DNA of 64,000 nt from Chrysomallon squamiferum (GCA_012295275.1 CM022670.1:9875583-9939582); one strand, 5' to 3'; counted from the first letter of the stretch, positions 38,527 to 53,100 are shown. Translations and numbers: made by a program. The notes: generated from the sequence alone by a model not told the origin.

Positions 38527-41500
38527 GATTTCATTTGTAAAATTATTTTTATTTAATAACGTTTTTTCTGTCAGTGGTCATACAGTCAGTCACAAAACAG
38601 TGTGCTGTAGCAATCTTAATTAGTAAAGACCTGTGGGTTTCACAAAATCCTTTTTAAAAAGTGCAGTAAATGAATGAATGGAACTATTTCTGATCAGATA
38701 GCTATCTTAAATTGATCAGTTTTATTCTGCTGCCATCTTATCTTATCTTGAGTTATTGATTTTTTCACGTGGTGTTCAAGTTTGTTTAGATCATAGAATT
38801 TTGCGATATTTACTTCCTAGATAATTTTAGTGGAACTCATTGTTGGTTGGTATCAAAGAGAAAGTGATAATTAAAGATAACAGGAAATTGTATTGTTCTT
38901 ATGGTTTTTAAAATACTTGACTCCATTACAAAGATTAATAAGTTGTCTGTTTATCATGAATCATTTAATTGCCTGTGCCCTTGAGTTTGAAAGACACTTC
39001 GAAACATACTGTATTTCTTTGAGACAGTCTCTGTAAATGCATATTTAATGTAATCAGAAATATAGACACTCTGGAACAAAGCTTGAAAACAGACAACTTT
39101 CCCCTGAGTGTAAAGATTGATTGCAAAACATCCGACAGACTAACAGCAATTACAGGCGAGTTTTTTATGACTGTAAAGATTGATTGAGGAAGGCCCAAAA
39201 GGCATCAGTTCATTGAGAAGTATTAACGAGTCCTTCAGTCTAATGTCCGTGCATTGACGATGGCTTCAGACTGAGCATCAATCAATCTGTGCTCACTCAA
39301 ATGCTGGTCAAAGTTAATTTGTTTGGCTTTTGCATCAGCAATCACGTGCTCGTTCTTGCCTTGTCTTAACTGGTTTCAAGTTCCCAAATAAACCATTATG
39401 TCCATCATCCTCTTCAACAAACTGTGTGTTACTGATTTCAGTTTCTGTTTTATTTAATTCAATGGTTTGAAGTTCCCAAATAACAGATCAGTAAAAAAAA
39501 TCTATAAATATGTCCATTATCCTTTTGAACAAACTGTTACCAATTTCATTTTTTATCTTTTATTTTTTTTTGATTCATAAACATCCTTTTCAGACTCAGA
39601 CAGATATTAAAAAAAATGAAGAAAATAATGAGAAACCAAACCTAGAACAGAAACAATTATTTGTTTTAGTAGTTCTGTGTTATGTATGTAATGACATTTA
39701 ATACCTTGATTCCTTTGTTTCCTCATGTAGTTATTTTATAAAATTATTATTATCATTATTATTTTTATGCATCCATTACAAAAATAACTTACAAAAATGA
39801 TTTACTAAAGTTGTTTTGAATTTATATTGAATGATGGCTGTGTTTAACAGTGGTTAAACATAGAAAAAGAAAATTCCAATGAATGTTTCGAAATATTTTT
39901 GCATATGAAATTTTGTTATTTTCTCATACTTCAATAAAAATTAATAATAATTTAGAAGACATTTTTTATAAAAATTATCCAAATGAATGAAAAAAAAAAA
40001 AAGGAAGAAAAGAATACAAAAAATAAAAGCAAAATAAAAAAAATTCATAGGTTTTATGTGATATTTTAAGAAGTGAAAGGCTTCAGCTGATGTAACATCT
40101 AAACAGAGATTTAAGAGTATTTTCATTTCGATAAAAGCAGCGTGTGATACTCATTGGACATGGGTTTTGTTTCCTGTGAAGTCAACTTTCTTTCCTGTCA
40201 GCCATGTCACTGACTTGAAGCCTTAAAAGCAGTGACAGCTTTATCGATTGGGCCCCATATATTTTCTCACAAGTGTGCATTCTGTCTATTGTGCCCAGTT
40301 AATTGTTTGATTAATGGGAAACCTGACAATAGTTGTGCAGTTCCATGCTGTAATGGAGATTTTTTTTCAGCTTCTGCAAATGTCTTGTTTTTTTTATTAT
40401 TATATTATATTTTATTTTATTTTTTTTTTTTTTATTTGATTTTATTTGATTTATTATTATTTTTATTTTTTTTTTTTTTATTATTTTTTTTTTTTTGATT
40501 GAGTAATTTCATATGGTAACAAAAAACATTAAAGGTTATTTCATCAATATAGACAAAAATACTGTATGTTACTTTATTAATTTGTCCAAAATTTCTTGTA
40601 CCTAGTGTTCATTCCTGAAATTTGTGAACATACCAAAAAAATTATAATTTTGTGTAGAGGCTGTAATTATTTACATTGATGTAAAACTAATTAAATTTGA
40701 ATAATAACAGTCAACTTTAAAAAAAAAAAAAAACACTGCATCAATAAAAATACCAGAAAAAGCATAATCTGAAATGCAAATATTAATAAATTAATAATAA
40801 TAGAATAAAAAATAAAAATAAAATAGCTGTATCTTGGTATGCATTTATTATATTTAAAAAGGAAAACCTGAGTAAAATGGATATGTAAAAGAAAGAAAAA
40901 ACAATTGCAGCTGTTGAAGTAATTTTTAACTGAATTCTGTGTTTAATGTTTCAAACATACCTGTAGTTTTCTATATATATTATTGGTGTGCAGTTGACAG
41001 CAAATAAAAGTATTTCAACACACATGAGTGCACACACAGCTGCAGACAATTTCTCATATAAATACATACATATTCAAAATTCAGAATAATCTATATCTTA
41101 AGTTAGGCCTCAAATGCTTCATTTTTGAATAATTTTTATGTTATTTTAAAGACAATTGTAATAAAGTTGTTCTGACAAGCTCACAATGCACTAATTACAA
41201 TTATTGGGAGTGACTGGTCATGTTAGACACTAGCAAAGTGACGTTGCCTCTAGGGCTTTCAAAAAAAACGTTATCTAAGAAATGGGGTGGTCATGCAATG
41301 GTTTCATTATAATCTTTTTATTTTTTAAAAGGAAAAAAAAAGAAAGAAAAGCTTTTCTCAAGTTTTTATTATTTTACTGGTTTACATGTTCATGTTGGCA
41401 GAATTAATTGGAAAGGAATGAGACCTTTATACTAATTATTCTCAGTAACAAATAGAACAGAAACCCCAGGCTCCTTTGAAAGGACATCTAGGTGAAGCCT

Positions 41501-44500
41501 TTCCTACAACCTAACAGCACAAGCATAACTGATCAATTTTTTTGACTGGAAGAGGGTAATTAATTTAATTGAGACAAACTATTAGTCAAATATCTAAAAC
41601 AGTCTCTATGTTTTAAGTTTGATTTTAGCTAATACATCAATTCTCTTTTGACTAAACTGCTTTTCTAGATCCAGGTCAAACTAAGTTGCTGCATTCAAGT
41701 AAAATATATATTTTATTAATCTAGTAATTATAGAACCATATACTATTTAAGTGCATTCTTCCTCATTGTAATTGCTTTTATATATAATTTTATAAACAGT
41801 TGTTTTGGTTCAAATGTTTAAATAATAATGTTTCTTATAGAATCTTCTGTTTAAACTTTAAATGCTGTGGATTATAATCCATGAAGGAACATTCTGTTTT
41901 ATCTTTTACTAAGTTCTCTACTCTGAATATTGTCTGTAGATTATGTTAGATGAAATTAATCACTGGTAATTGATTATCACCTATTAATGTTCTTGTTAAA
42001 ATTTGTGAATCACTGATATCCTTGGGGTTAATTGTGCACTGTTGATATTTATCTTATTAATTCCAGATGACAGATTTTCTTATGGTTAATGGTGAAAGGC
42101 TGATGTTCTTCTTAATTGATCTTCAGATATTTTCATAGTCAATTCTAAATCGCTGATTATTAACTACTGATGTTTTGTTAATTCTAATCCAAATGGTGTT
42201 CTATAGATTCTAAACCACTGATGTTCTTTATCATTTCTGAACTGCTGATCTATTCACTGTCAATTCTAAACAATGATGTTCTTGTGAATAAATGTTAAGC
42301 AATTGGTAATGTTCAACCAAGTGTTGTTCCTTTAAATTGTAAACCATTCAAGTTCTTTATCATTTCTTAACTAAGTGATAATATCACTTGTCAGTTCTAA
42401 AAAGAGATGTTCCTGTGAATAACTGAGATTTTCTTAATCCTTGACTAATTCATTTTCTCATGATCAGTGATTTTCTTGTTACCTACAGATGTTTTGTTAA
42501 TTCTAAAGCAAGTGATTGTCTTGTAAATTATAAACCACTGATGTTCTCATTGTCAACAGTGATGTTGTTATGAATAATAATTAACTATTGTTGTTTTGTT
42601 AATTCTAAACTGAATGATCTTCTCATTGTCAGTTTTAGAGAGTTATGTTATTTTCAATAATTATTAATTGCTGATGTTTCATTAATTTTTAACCAAGTGA
42701 TTGTCTTGTAAATTATAAACCCCTGATCTTCTCATTGTCAACAGTGATGTTCTTACAAATATTTATTAACTATTGTTTTGTTAATTCTAATACAAGTAAT
42801 CTTTTCATTAACAATTCTAAACTCTTTGAATGATTGCTGACCACTTTATTTTGTTCATTCTTAACCAAGTTAAGTTCTGTAAATTGTAAACCATTGACAT
42901 CCTTTATCACTTCTTAACCAGGTGATGTTTTCACTGGCAGTTGTATGCAGTGATGTTCTTGTGAATAATTAACAACTGCTCTTCATTTGTAACCAAGTAA
43001 TGTTCTCATTGGCAGTTAGTTCTAAATAGAGATGTTCTTGTGAATAATCATTAACTGCTGAGATTTTGGCAATTCTAAAGCAAGTGGTGTTCCTGTAAAT
43101 TATCAAACACTGATATTCTTTATCATTTCCAAGCCACTGATGCTCTTCATTTTGTCTGTTCTAAAAACAGTGATGTTACTGTCAGATCTGGACCTGTCTT
43201 GTCTAACTGACTTAACCTCAGTGAGAAATTGATTAGGTTTTTGCATGTAACACGGAATTAAACTCGCAAAGGATCAACACAGACAGGTATTTTGTGCTGT
43301 GAATATTTCCTCAATTACATTCTTGTCAATAAATCATTCAGTGGTTAATAGAATGAAATGGCTGCACATTTAACTCTCTAGCCTACATTTCTGCCAGGTT
43401 CTTTTTTTGGTGTTTTTTTTTTTTTTTTTGGCTGTTCATTTGTCTTTCTTATTTTTTTCGAAAAAAAAATTAAATAAAAAGTCTTTTGAATTGTCAAAGA
43501 ATTTTTTTTTTTTTTTTTTTTTTTTACATTTGTTTGTTTGGTTGTTTCATTCAAAACTAAATTTTGAAAGAATTGCTGTTTGAAACCATTAACATTAAAA
43601 TGTGTTGAGGTCTCTGATTTGTCATTTATTCAACTCTGTCAGTGAAGAACATAAAATATTGTCTCTTAGTGTTCTAGAAATTGTAAAACAAATTAGATCT
43701 TTTCCACTTGTATGTTAATTGTCCGAATAATTGTTTTAATGACATCCCACTACATTTTTCTACTGAACGAGTCATAAATTGTCTGTTTTGTGGATCTAAA
43801 CTGACAGCTCCAAAAAAGATGCTTTACTATGGGTTACTCTTATCTGTCAGCAAGCGATCTTTAATATTCAATTTTCCTTTCACAGAATCACACTTACCAT
43901 ACCTTTTAATACGTCTGACAGTGGGAGAGAAAGCAATCCACTGGGAACATTTTTAATACTGGAAACCAGAAATCTAGAGTGATATATATCTAAATATATA
44001 TATATATATTTTTTTTTTCTACCAGTAACATTACTGGGTTTTTTCACTTAAAAGGCTTGATGGTTATGTAATTCATTCATTTCTTTAAAAAAAAAAAATA
44101 AAAAAAAAAAAAAAAAAAAAAATCAGTTTTGTCTGCTTCAGTGAATGGAATATTGGAATTGTACTAGCAAGTGAGAAAGTGCAAAGCTGAAGAGCATGCT
44201 AATCTATAACTAACACACATCCTATTATATCATTTCATTTCAGTAGAGCTTGTTAACCATCTGATGAACAAACAGTGCAGTGTTTAGACATTCTATAGTC
44301 TACAAGTCAAATATATTACACTGCTTGTAAGCAATATTTCATTCATGTCCTTTGAACAAACCGATAATTGTGTTTCAGCTTCGATATACAAGGATGGTTT
44401 GAGGTAGAGTTTCCACTGGTGCCGTGGATTTCATAAATAGGTTGGACTGTACTAAGATATTGTCTATTGATTTTCCAGGTTTTCTTGACATGATGCTTTG

Positions 44501-47275
44501 TTGCAGTAAATTCTACTCTGCTTGTAGACTGCGTGTGTAAAAGTTTGTATATCGTGAATTCACTGGCATTTTTAATATTTAAACCAGGTGAAAGAAATGG
44601 AATATCAAATGAGAAGCTTCTGTAAAATCACATATCATTTTCCCTGAATGAGTCGGTTAAAAAGCTGGAAGATTTGTGTCAATAGGATCAGTCTTTGTTG
44701 CCCGTGGCTGTTATTTTCATCATTGGAATTCATGAAGATCCCACAAAACCGAATAAGTGTGTTATTAAATTTATGAAAATCCTTCAGAAATTGTTGTTGA
44801 TCAGGAAAGCTGAAACGTTTTTTTTCTGACTTGGAATTTTTTGAAAAACATTTCTCAAAGACAGTGTTTTCATTTTTGTTTTTGTTTTTCTGTTCAAGAA
44901 TTTTTATTATTATTATTATTATTATTATTTTAACATATTATCATTAATATCCATGCAGTGAAGTTTTTATTTTCTGAAGTTGTATTTGTTGAAGTTACAT
45001 GCAGTGAACAATGTTGGATATAGCAGCTGTGTTTTGTTGTCGCCGCAGGATCCGCAGGGCGGGGCTTAAAGGTTTGCAGGGTGTGGTGAGAAAAACTGGT
45101 CAGTGATGATCTTCAGGTCAACATCTGGGACCCTGTCCACATGGACAAAATTGTACCCTCTTTACTGTTCAACATGCACGATTCTACAAGGTAATTTCTT
45201 TTTGGTCTTTTTAAAATAGTCTAAGCCATTAACTCTTAAACTTCAAGAAGAAAAAAAAAATTATGTTTTGATAGTGTTACAGATTACAATAGACGTTTGT
45301 AATTTATACATAACTGCCAATTCCACATTTAAAAAAAAAATTGTTACCAAATAAAGTAAAATAACAAAACAATTTTGTTTTTCCGTTTTTCCAGTTAGAT
45401 CATTGATCAGTTTTTGCATTTGTAATCTTAACATTTTGTAAAACTGTATAGTTCAGTTGCACACAAAGACACACACATTTATTTATTTATTTACTTAATT
45501 TTAAATATTTAGTTTTTGTTTTTAAATTATATAATATACAGTAAAATAATAATAATAATAACGACGATGACAATAACAAATTTATAGTAATAAGATTTTG
45601 TTAATGTTTCATACTTTTATTTTTGTTTCTATAAACAGAGAGTCTACAACTGAAGTTGAAAGTCCTAGAGATGAGGAACATCCTTCCTATGTTGCTGAAA
45701 ATGGGCTGCGTGACTTAATGTGTCGAGCTTCTTACGGGAACATCAAATCATCGATCACACCTGTTTTAGTGTGAGTATTTACATAATATCAGTTTAGTGT
45801 GAGTATATAATAACACCTTTATTGTGAGTATTTATAAAATATCTAGGCTTAATGTGTTTTGTAATATAAGGTTTAGTGTGAGTATTTATTTAATATCATA
45901 TTTAGAGAGTATTTATATAATATCAGGTTTAGTGTGAGTATGAAATATCAGGTTTAGTGTGAGGATATAATATCAGGTTTAGTGTGAGTATTTATATAAT
46001 ATCAGGTTTAGTGTGAGTATTTATGAAATATCAGGTTTAGTGTGAGTATTTATATAATATCAGGTTTAGCGTGAGTATTTATGTAATATTAGGTTTAGTG
46101 TGAGTGTTTACATCTGTTGTAGTATAAAGAAAATATCTGATTTAGAGTGACTGTTTATAATAATATCAGGTTTAATGTGAGTATAGACATCATTATATTT
46201 ACTATGAAGTTTAGTGTGGGTATTTATATGATACTAGGTTTCATGTGAGTATACACATAACACAGATTTTAGAAACAGTATGTACTAATTTAAAATTTCA
46301 TTTCATTTACATAAAATAATAATAATATTAATAATAAAATGAATATCTACATTTTATTTTATTTTATTTTATTTTATTTTGTTTTGTTTTATTTTATTTT
46401 GTTAAGCCTTACTTAACAAAATACAATTAAAACAAATATTAGAAAAACATTTATTTTTTAAATTAATTTTTTTTGAATGTAATTGACAGTCATTGATTTG
46501 TATTTGTGAGAATATCAGATGAATTGGGGGCGTAAATAAACTATTTTTTTTTTCCACTTGAATTTAAAATTAATTCTGAGAATAAGTGCTGAAAAAAAAA
46601 AAAAGACTAAAAAAATATTTTTTAATGGATATCTTAACCCATAATTTGTATGGTAAATTTGCATGCATAGACCTTTTTGCTTTCTTTACATAAAGATACT
46701 GTTGTTCTTATTTCTGTTCTTCAGCCATTTTTGTTGGTAATAATATAAACATTTACCCACCATCATATGTTCTGTATTTATTTGTTTATAACACATACAC
46801 AGTCATTTCTGGAAGTGATGATTTCTCCTGTCTTCTCAGACTAGTTTATATAAATAGTTTATTGCAATGAGATAGACAAATCCAGTTTGTGAAATTATTT
46901 GGGAATAGCATTATCTTGGAATATAAAACACAAATGAATATTTCTATATATATATGAAACAAACATTTTTAAATATTAATTATTATGGTTGATCATAGAA
47001 TCATAACTTTTAATGAATTCTCAATGGTATTTGTAATCATGAATTATTAAGTGCAACATCCATCACAATCAAATAAGTATCCATTATCATTGACATCATA
47101 GAAATTTCACAAATACTCTTGATGGTATGTGACCCACCTTATTTTATATAATTTATATGCTGGTGTTACTGTTTAATGTATTTCACCAAATTGTGACAGT
47201 TAGATAGTTTTTTTATCTAAATATAAACAACTCTTTGATTTTATACTTCTTTTTTATTCTCTCTCTTTCTCTCTT

Positions 47276-47308
<33 letters not shown>

Positions 47309-48928
47309 TTCTCTCGCTATGTCTATATGTCTTTAAGTTCTTCATATGCAAGTAAAAATAAATCATATGGTTTCAGTGAGTGTATCTGTTTATTTAGTCT
47401 TTTGGAACCTATTTAAAGGCTTAAGATAGCTCATAAAAGTAATATAAAAGGTTGAAATAAATATTTCACTAAAATATAAATTAAAAAAAATGTATTATGT
47501 TAGGGAAAAAAGTTTGGTTTTTTTATAGAATAATCATGTAATTATTTTTTATTCTAAATTAATTGGGTTTTTTGTTTTTTTTTGTTGTTGTTGTTGTTGA
47601 TGTTGTTGATAAAAATATATTCTATAACCAGCACCAAACATGCATATTTTAGGCACACATACTTCATTTCAAAGTTATTTTATAAGTTAAAGTAACAAAC
47701 TTCACATCTGCTGTGACAAATAAATATAATCAGTTGGTTTCCTCTACATGTTAAAGTGTGGCCTTGTTACGTTTATCACGTATTATTGGTTTAGGCTATT
47801 TCTGTGAGCAACTCTTAATTGATCCAAGATAATATTGATCATCCTGGCTTTAGGCAAAACACAGCTGGCTGCAAGAAACACAATCTACTTAGTTACTGAG
47901 ATGGGAATTCATTTTCAACATCAGTTTTACAGTTAGTTTTCACTGAGAGATTCGCATGCATGAACTTCTAATACCAGTGTATTTGCATTGCCTTTTACAC
48001 ATTTCTAACAATTAAAAACAAAAAAAACAGCAACAACTGAAAATTGAATACAAGGCAAAAGAAGTTCTGTTAACTTGTTGGCAGCAAAAATGGGATTACA
48101 TAAACAACAAAAAGAGAAAAAAAATTGCAGATTAAGTTGGATTTTATTTGATAAAAGTTGTATTTATAATGGTTACATTGGTTTAAGAGCAGTCAAATGA
48201 ATAATTTACTCTTATAACTGAAAAATGTGATTTTTTTTTTTTTTTTTTTATATCTTCACATTTGTAAATAATTCATTTCAAATTAATTACTGAGTAAAAA
48301 AAATGAAAAAACTAAATTTTATAAAAATTAATTTCTCTTTTTCATTTATGTTTGTGTTTGTGTTTTTTTAACAATTAATTTGTGCAAAAGCAATCCAATA
48401 GAATTTATTTTTTTAATTTTTTTATTTTTTTTAAATTTTACTGTTTATATCTGGTAGTACAATCTGAGTTTGAGGAATAAGATATGTCCTTTCAGCATGG
48501 AATCTAAATAATCTGCCTGGGAATAGGTTTTTTAAAATTTTATGTCAAACCCATGATTAATTCTAGAAGCAGGATGTTGCTTAATGATGGTGTTTACGGG
48601 AAAAGAAATTTTTACACGTAACAGCCCTTTCTGATTCGCTTGTTTATTTCCCAATCCAAGCTGATATATCACTGCTTGTTTCGTGTTTGTGAGATTGTGC
48701 ACAAAATCAATAAGTGAAATTCATAGATTACAGGTTTCCTCTCTCTTACTGTCATTATGATATCAGTGGGTGACATTTTGACAGCCTTGTATTATTCATT
48801 TCATTGTTATGTTTGTTAAAAGTCTGCTTGCTTCATTGTAATTCCCAAAAATCAAAATGAAGCATTCCTTCCATCCTTAAACTGTCATAAAATGTGATAT
48901 CTACAATGATTTTGTGTGTGTGTGTGTG

Positions 48929-49016
<88 letters not shown>

Positions 49017-50080
49017 TACTAAATTATTTTTGACCAAGTCATAGCATCAAACATTTTTCTCACAATTTAATGTAAAATGTTGGTGGGATTTAAAAAATAT
49101 ATATCTTTTCTTATCTCTTTAAAATAATAATAATAAATCATTAACATTATTAAATTATTAAATTTTATTTAAAAAAATATATATTTTCAAATTACTTTGC
49201 AGTTTATTTGTGAATGCTAAATAACTTGGCAGAATAGTCTGTTATTTCAGCACAAATGCCTGATGAAGCAAATTTATTATTATTTATTAGTATATGTTTT
49301 TATGTTATTATACATATAGAGAGAAATTTTTAATTTTTATTTTCAGTATAAAACTTCTGTAAAATAAATATAACGGTAGTGTTTCTGTTAGATATGTAGG
49401 ACTTACAGAACTTAGTTATATATTTTTGATAAGCAAAGGTGCTGTAACATTTGCACAGATTTAAAATATTAGAAGAACACAATACTAAAATATAGAGAGA
49501 GAATATTTTTTTCCAAATGCAAGTTCTTTTTCTTTTTATTGTTACTGTTATTGTTATTTGATATTATTTATTTATTTTTTTACTGTCTTTTTCTATAATG
49601 TCAGATGTTATATAAAGCAGAATTATTTATTAAGAAAGCCATTTAATAAAGCCATTTTTATTAGCTGTATATTCCTGTTTATGTAGCCAACATGCAAATG
49701 ATACTTAACTCTGTGCAAAATATTTATTAAATCTATTCTGTAAAAGTGAAGCATTGCCAAATTTATTATTGTTTTATCTGTTTTTCACATTCAGTATTGA
49801 TAACCACACAAGATATTTACCATCTTATAATTTTCAGATTTTCTATATTTTTTGGTCATATAGAAACATTTGCACAGCACACCTTTTTCTTGTCATAGAC
49901 TGTTAAATAAGAAAAACTGACTCTAACATAATTTTTATAAATACAAACAAGTGTTTATTACATTTTGTATTTGATTACAGACATCTGGACAATCACAATC
50001 TGTGGCAACCAAACCATTTTGCAAAGAAATGTTTCAAAATCATAATGTATTCTATTCAAGTAAGTTTTCACTAAAACTTC

Positions 50081-50121
<41 letters not shown>

Positions 50122-53100
50122 TATACATACATACATACATACATATACATATAAACATTGACATATATCTGTTCATATATTTAGTGATACGGTTTTGGCT
50201 AATTTAAAAAAAAAAAAATACATACATTACATAATATCTTTGAGATATATCTGTTCATATATTTAGTTATCTCTTAGGTGATTTTTTCAGTATTTATTTG
50301 TAAACATGAATTGTTTGATGTAATACAGAATATACAGGGTTTTGTGGCAGTGTGGGGTACAAATATGTATGCTTATCATTTTGATTGATAGCTTTGTCTT
50401 TGTGATTTGATTAAAAAAAAAAGAAGAAGAAAAAAAAAGAAAAGAAAAGACTTTGCAGTTTGCAGTTGGAAATAAATTGACATTGATTTTCAAAACAGTC
50501 TTGCTTTTCATATCGGTAATTTATATTTGCTGAGTGATTATAGTTTGGAAATGGAATTGTTAAATTGTTATGTTGATATTTAGTCATTTAAAATTTGATA
50601 TTTCCATTTTAAAAAAAACCACAATTACCTAGTTAATCAGATGTTGATGTCTTGTGGAATTGTTTTTTTGTTGTTACATTTATATAAAGTTTGATAATTC
50701 TGTTTTAAGGAATGCACAATTACCAAGCTAATCATGTCTTGTGGAATTGTTTTTATTGTTACATTTATATTTATTATGTGGTAATTCTGTTTTAAGGCAC
50801 AGCACAGTTACCAAGTTATTCAGATGTTGATGTCCCATCTGAACGCTCACACACAAAGTGATCCAATGATAAAAGCAGGAATTATTGGTGTTCTCTACGA
50901 GACAGTGTTCATCTCTGTTGGTGGAACTATTGGTGAGTGTTTATAAAATAAATGACAGTTTGTGTTCAATTACTTCAGTTTGATACAGCTGACACTGTGA
51001 TAAATTTTATATTGGGTTAAATAATTTCTTTTTAAATAACAAGTTTAATAAACTATATTAACAATTATTTCTCACATTTATTTATTTATTTATTTATTTT
51101 ATATTCATTGACTTTTACAGACTCAGAGGCAAAGTAGTAAAAACATGCTTTAAATTATTCTGTTATTTGCTGACATTCACTGGTCTAACAAACAATTAAA
51201 ACACAAAACATGATCTAGGATCTGGATGGTAACTTTAACAATAATTTCTCAATTTCATATGTTCTTCACATTCATTTTCAGACATACAGAAACACACGCT
51301 CCTCACACACTCACATTATCTTTTTTCCTGTCTGTCTCTCAGATAGTCTTTTAGCTGATTTTACTTAACTTTAATTCCGAGAATTCCATTTCAAAAAAGG
51401 AAGAGAAACCTGTAATCAGTCTGTAATCTGATCCGAGGTGTCTGGAGTCTTCTAGTGAAATCTTGTTAAATTCTAACCTGTTTTTAATCAGGCCCGTCTG
51501 TACTGGAAGTCTTTAACAATCTGCTGAGACATCTGAGGATTTCCCTCGACAGCAAGAGTAACGACCAAGAGAGACGCAAGGCTGAGAAGATTTTTGAAGA
51601 GGCCATCATTAACACAATAGGTGTGACATTATCACCTGTTGTATTGTTACGTTTCAAATTTTAATTACAATTGTTTAAAACATAATTACCATTTAATTAT
51701 TACCATTTAGCTGATGTAAGGGTACTGGTGCTTATACTGTTGTTTTTTAAATTATTATTATTATAATGAGTCATTTTTGTCTTAAAGATTACATACACCA
51801 TACTGATGTCATCATCCTCCTTAATGAATTTTTAAAATATCCTTTTTTACTAATTGAGTATGTTATTATAATTATTTTTTATGATGTATATAACAAAAGA
51901 GATTTGTTCAGTATTAAGATGGCAAGAGAAAAATGTTACGTTATTATTAAATTATTGAACTTTGTCAAACAATAATAAAGGGTAGGAAGGTACTAAAACC
52001 ATTATTATTTTAATGATTAGGTGAATTTGCCAACAGTTTACCAGATTTCCAGAAAATTGAAATTATGATGTTCATCATGGCAAAGTTCCCACAGTTCACC
52101 AATGAAGATGACATCTGGTAAATTGTTTTGGCTAAAAAGATTTCTAATGCCAGCTGGGTTTTCTTATTGTCATTATTATTAAAAGGAATGTTGATACATA
52201 AATACAATATATACTGAACAATAATTTCAATGAAATTTAAAAATAAAATAGAGTAAAAATAAATACATATATAACTGAACAAATATTCAAAAAAAAAAAA
52301 AAAAAAAAAAAATCAGAATTTTTGATGTTTTTAAAAGTGAATGATACTGCACAAGTAATTTTCTTGCTAATAAATTTGTTATTTAATAAACTTTTCAGTG
52401 GACCAATGGATACCCAGCTACAGATACATTTGCTGAAGACTCTCCTTAAGGTAGATATCTGATAAAATTTTCCTTTCACCTTCTTTAGTAGGTCCTGATT
52501 ACAACTTAAATAACAAAAAATTGTTAAGAAATAAATAAATCTGCCATAATGTTTTATTCTGTATATAAATGTTTTTCTAATACTTCTCTCCTTTCATCTG
52601 TTCCACTTATTGGTCACTTCTCTATCCATTTCCTCTATCCATCTATACATTTATAATCTTCTGTTATTTCCCTGTTTGTCCTGATCCTTCAATCACACAT
52701 CCTGTTTTTTTCAGTCACCACTGTCAGTGTCCCTTCTTCTGAAGTGCAGTTAAACTTTCATTTTTTTTGTCACCCAAACAATATGCTTGCTAGACTGTCA
52801 CCCATCCAGCCAAAACAAAACTGCACTCAGTGGACAGTCACCCACCCAAAACACCCAATAGAAGTCACCCTCCAAGAACATTCAATAGATAGTCTGTTGC
52901 CTAATTCATCAGTGTTAGTTTCACTAAATATGCTGTCATAAAATTGGCCATTAAACTACATGTCCATCTATCCATAACACTGTCTAGATTAAAGATTATT
53001 TATTACTGTTAATTTTTGTTAACATGTTGTTGTGTTGTTTACAGGTGGCCACCAAATACAAGACTGTTGTCATGCAGAATGCTTTTCCTCCTGAGTTTCT

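Larger units (their letters stand above)
37587..45048. other. EFR3 intron 5, 7.5 kb
   Basis: The largest intron of the window has no recognisable exon. Contents: ATT array (about 38467-38525), a two-copy duplication (39371-39562), T-rich low complexity (40390-40500), a degenerate tandem repeat (about 41880-43160), long T and A runs (43501-43525, 44088-44123), and blocks with more balanced composition at about 38940-39360, 40130-40370 and 44150-44850. Such blocks are candidates for conserved non-coding elements, but only a cross-species alignment could show that. Confidence 0.65.
46261..49980. other. Rest of EFR3 intron 7
   Basis: No exon was found. Contents: TTTTA repeats (about 46350-46400), a CT-rich tract (47258-47316), GTT repeats (about 47582-47600), a less AT-rich block (about 47740-48000) and a compound TG/AG microsatellite (48914-49016). 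Confidence 0.65.
45639..52450 (+). other. EFR3: EFR3 exons 7-12: middle of the helical-repeat body
   Basis: Exons: 45639-45770, 49981-50059, 50803-50932, 51492-51620, 52021-52117, 52399-52450. Conserved stretches include the ENGLRDLMCRASYGNI segment, HLDNHNLWQPNHFAKKCFKI, LMSHLNAHTQSDPMIKAGII and GPSVLEVFNNLLRHLRISL, each matching the human EFR3 order. Exon 7 ends at a donor that is itself repeated downstream, and exon 9 begins inside a tandem triplication (separate entries). Introns 9-11 are AT-rich, with nothing else supported. Confidence 0.93.

Noticed and set aside
38965-39198. 77-aa minus-strand open frame in EFR3 intron 5
   Set aside because: There is no domain and no neighbouring exon in phase. 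The block is merely less AT-rich, so an open frame is easier to obtain.
43708-43956. 82-aa open frame in EFR3 intron 5 with a CLFCGSKL stretch
   Set aside because: There is only one CxxC-like pair, no recognisable domain, no upstream signal, and it lies in an intron of a well-supported gene.
52744-52941. 65-aa open frame in EFR3 intron 12
   Set aside because: It reads across a degenerate GTCACCC repeat and shows no family resemblance; exons 12 and 13 join in phase without it.
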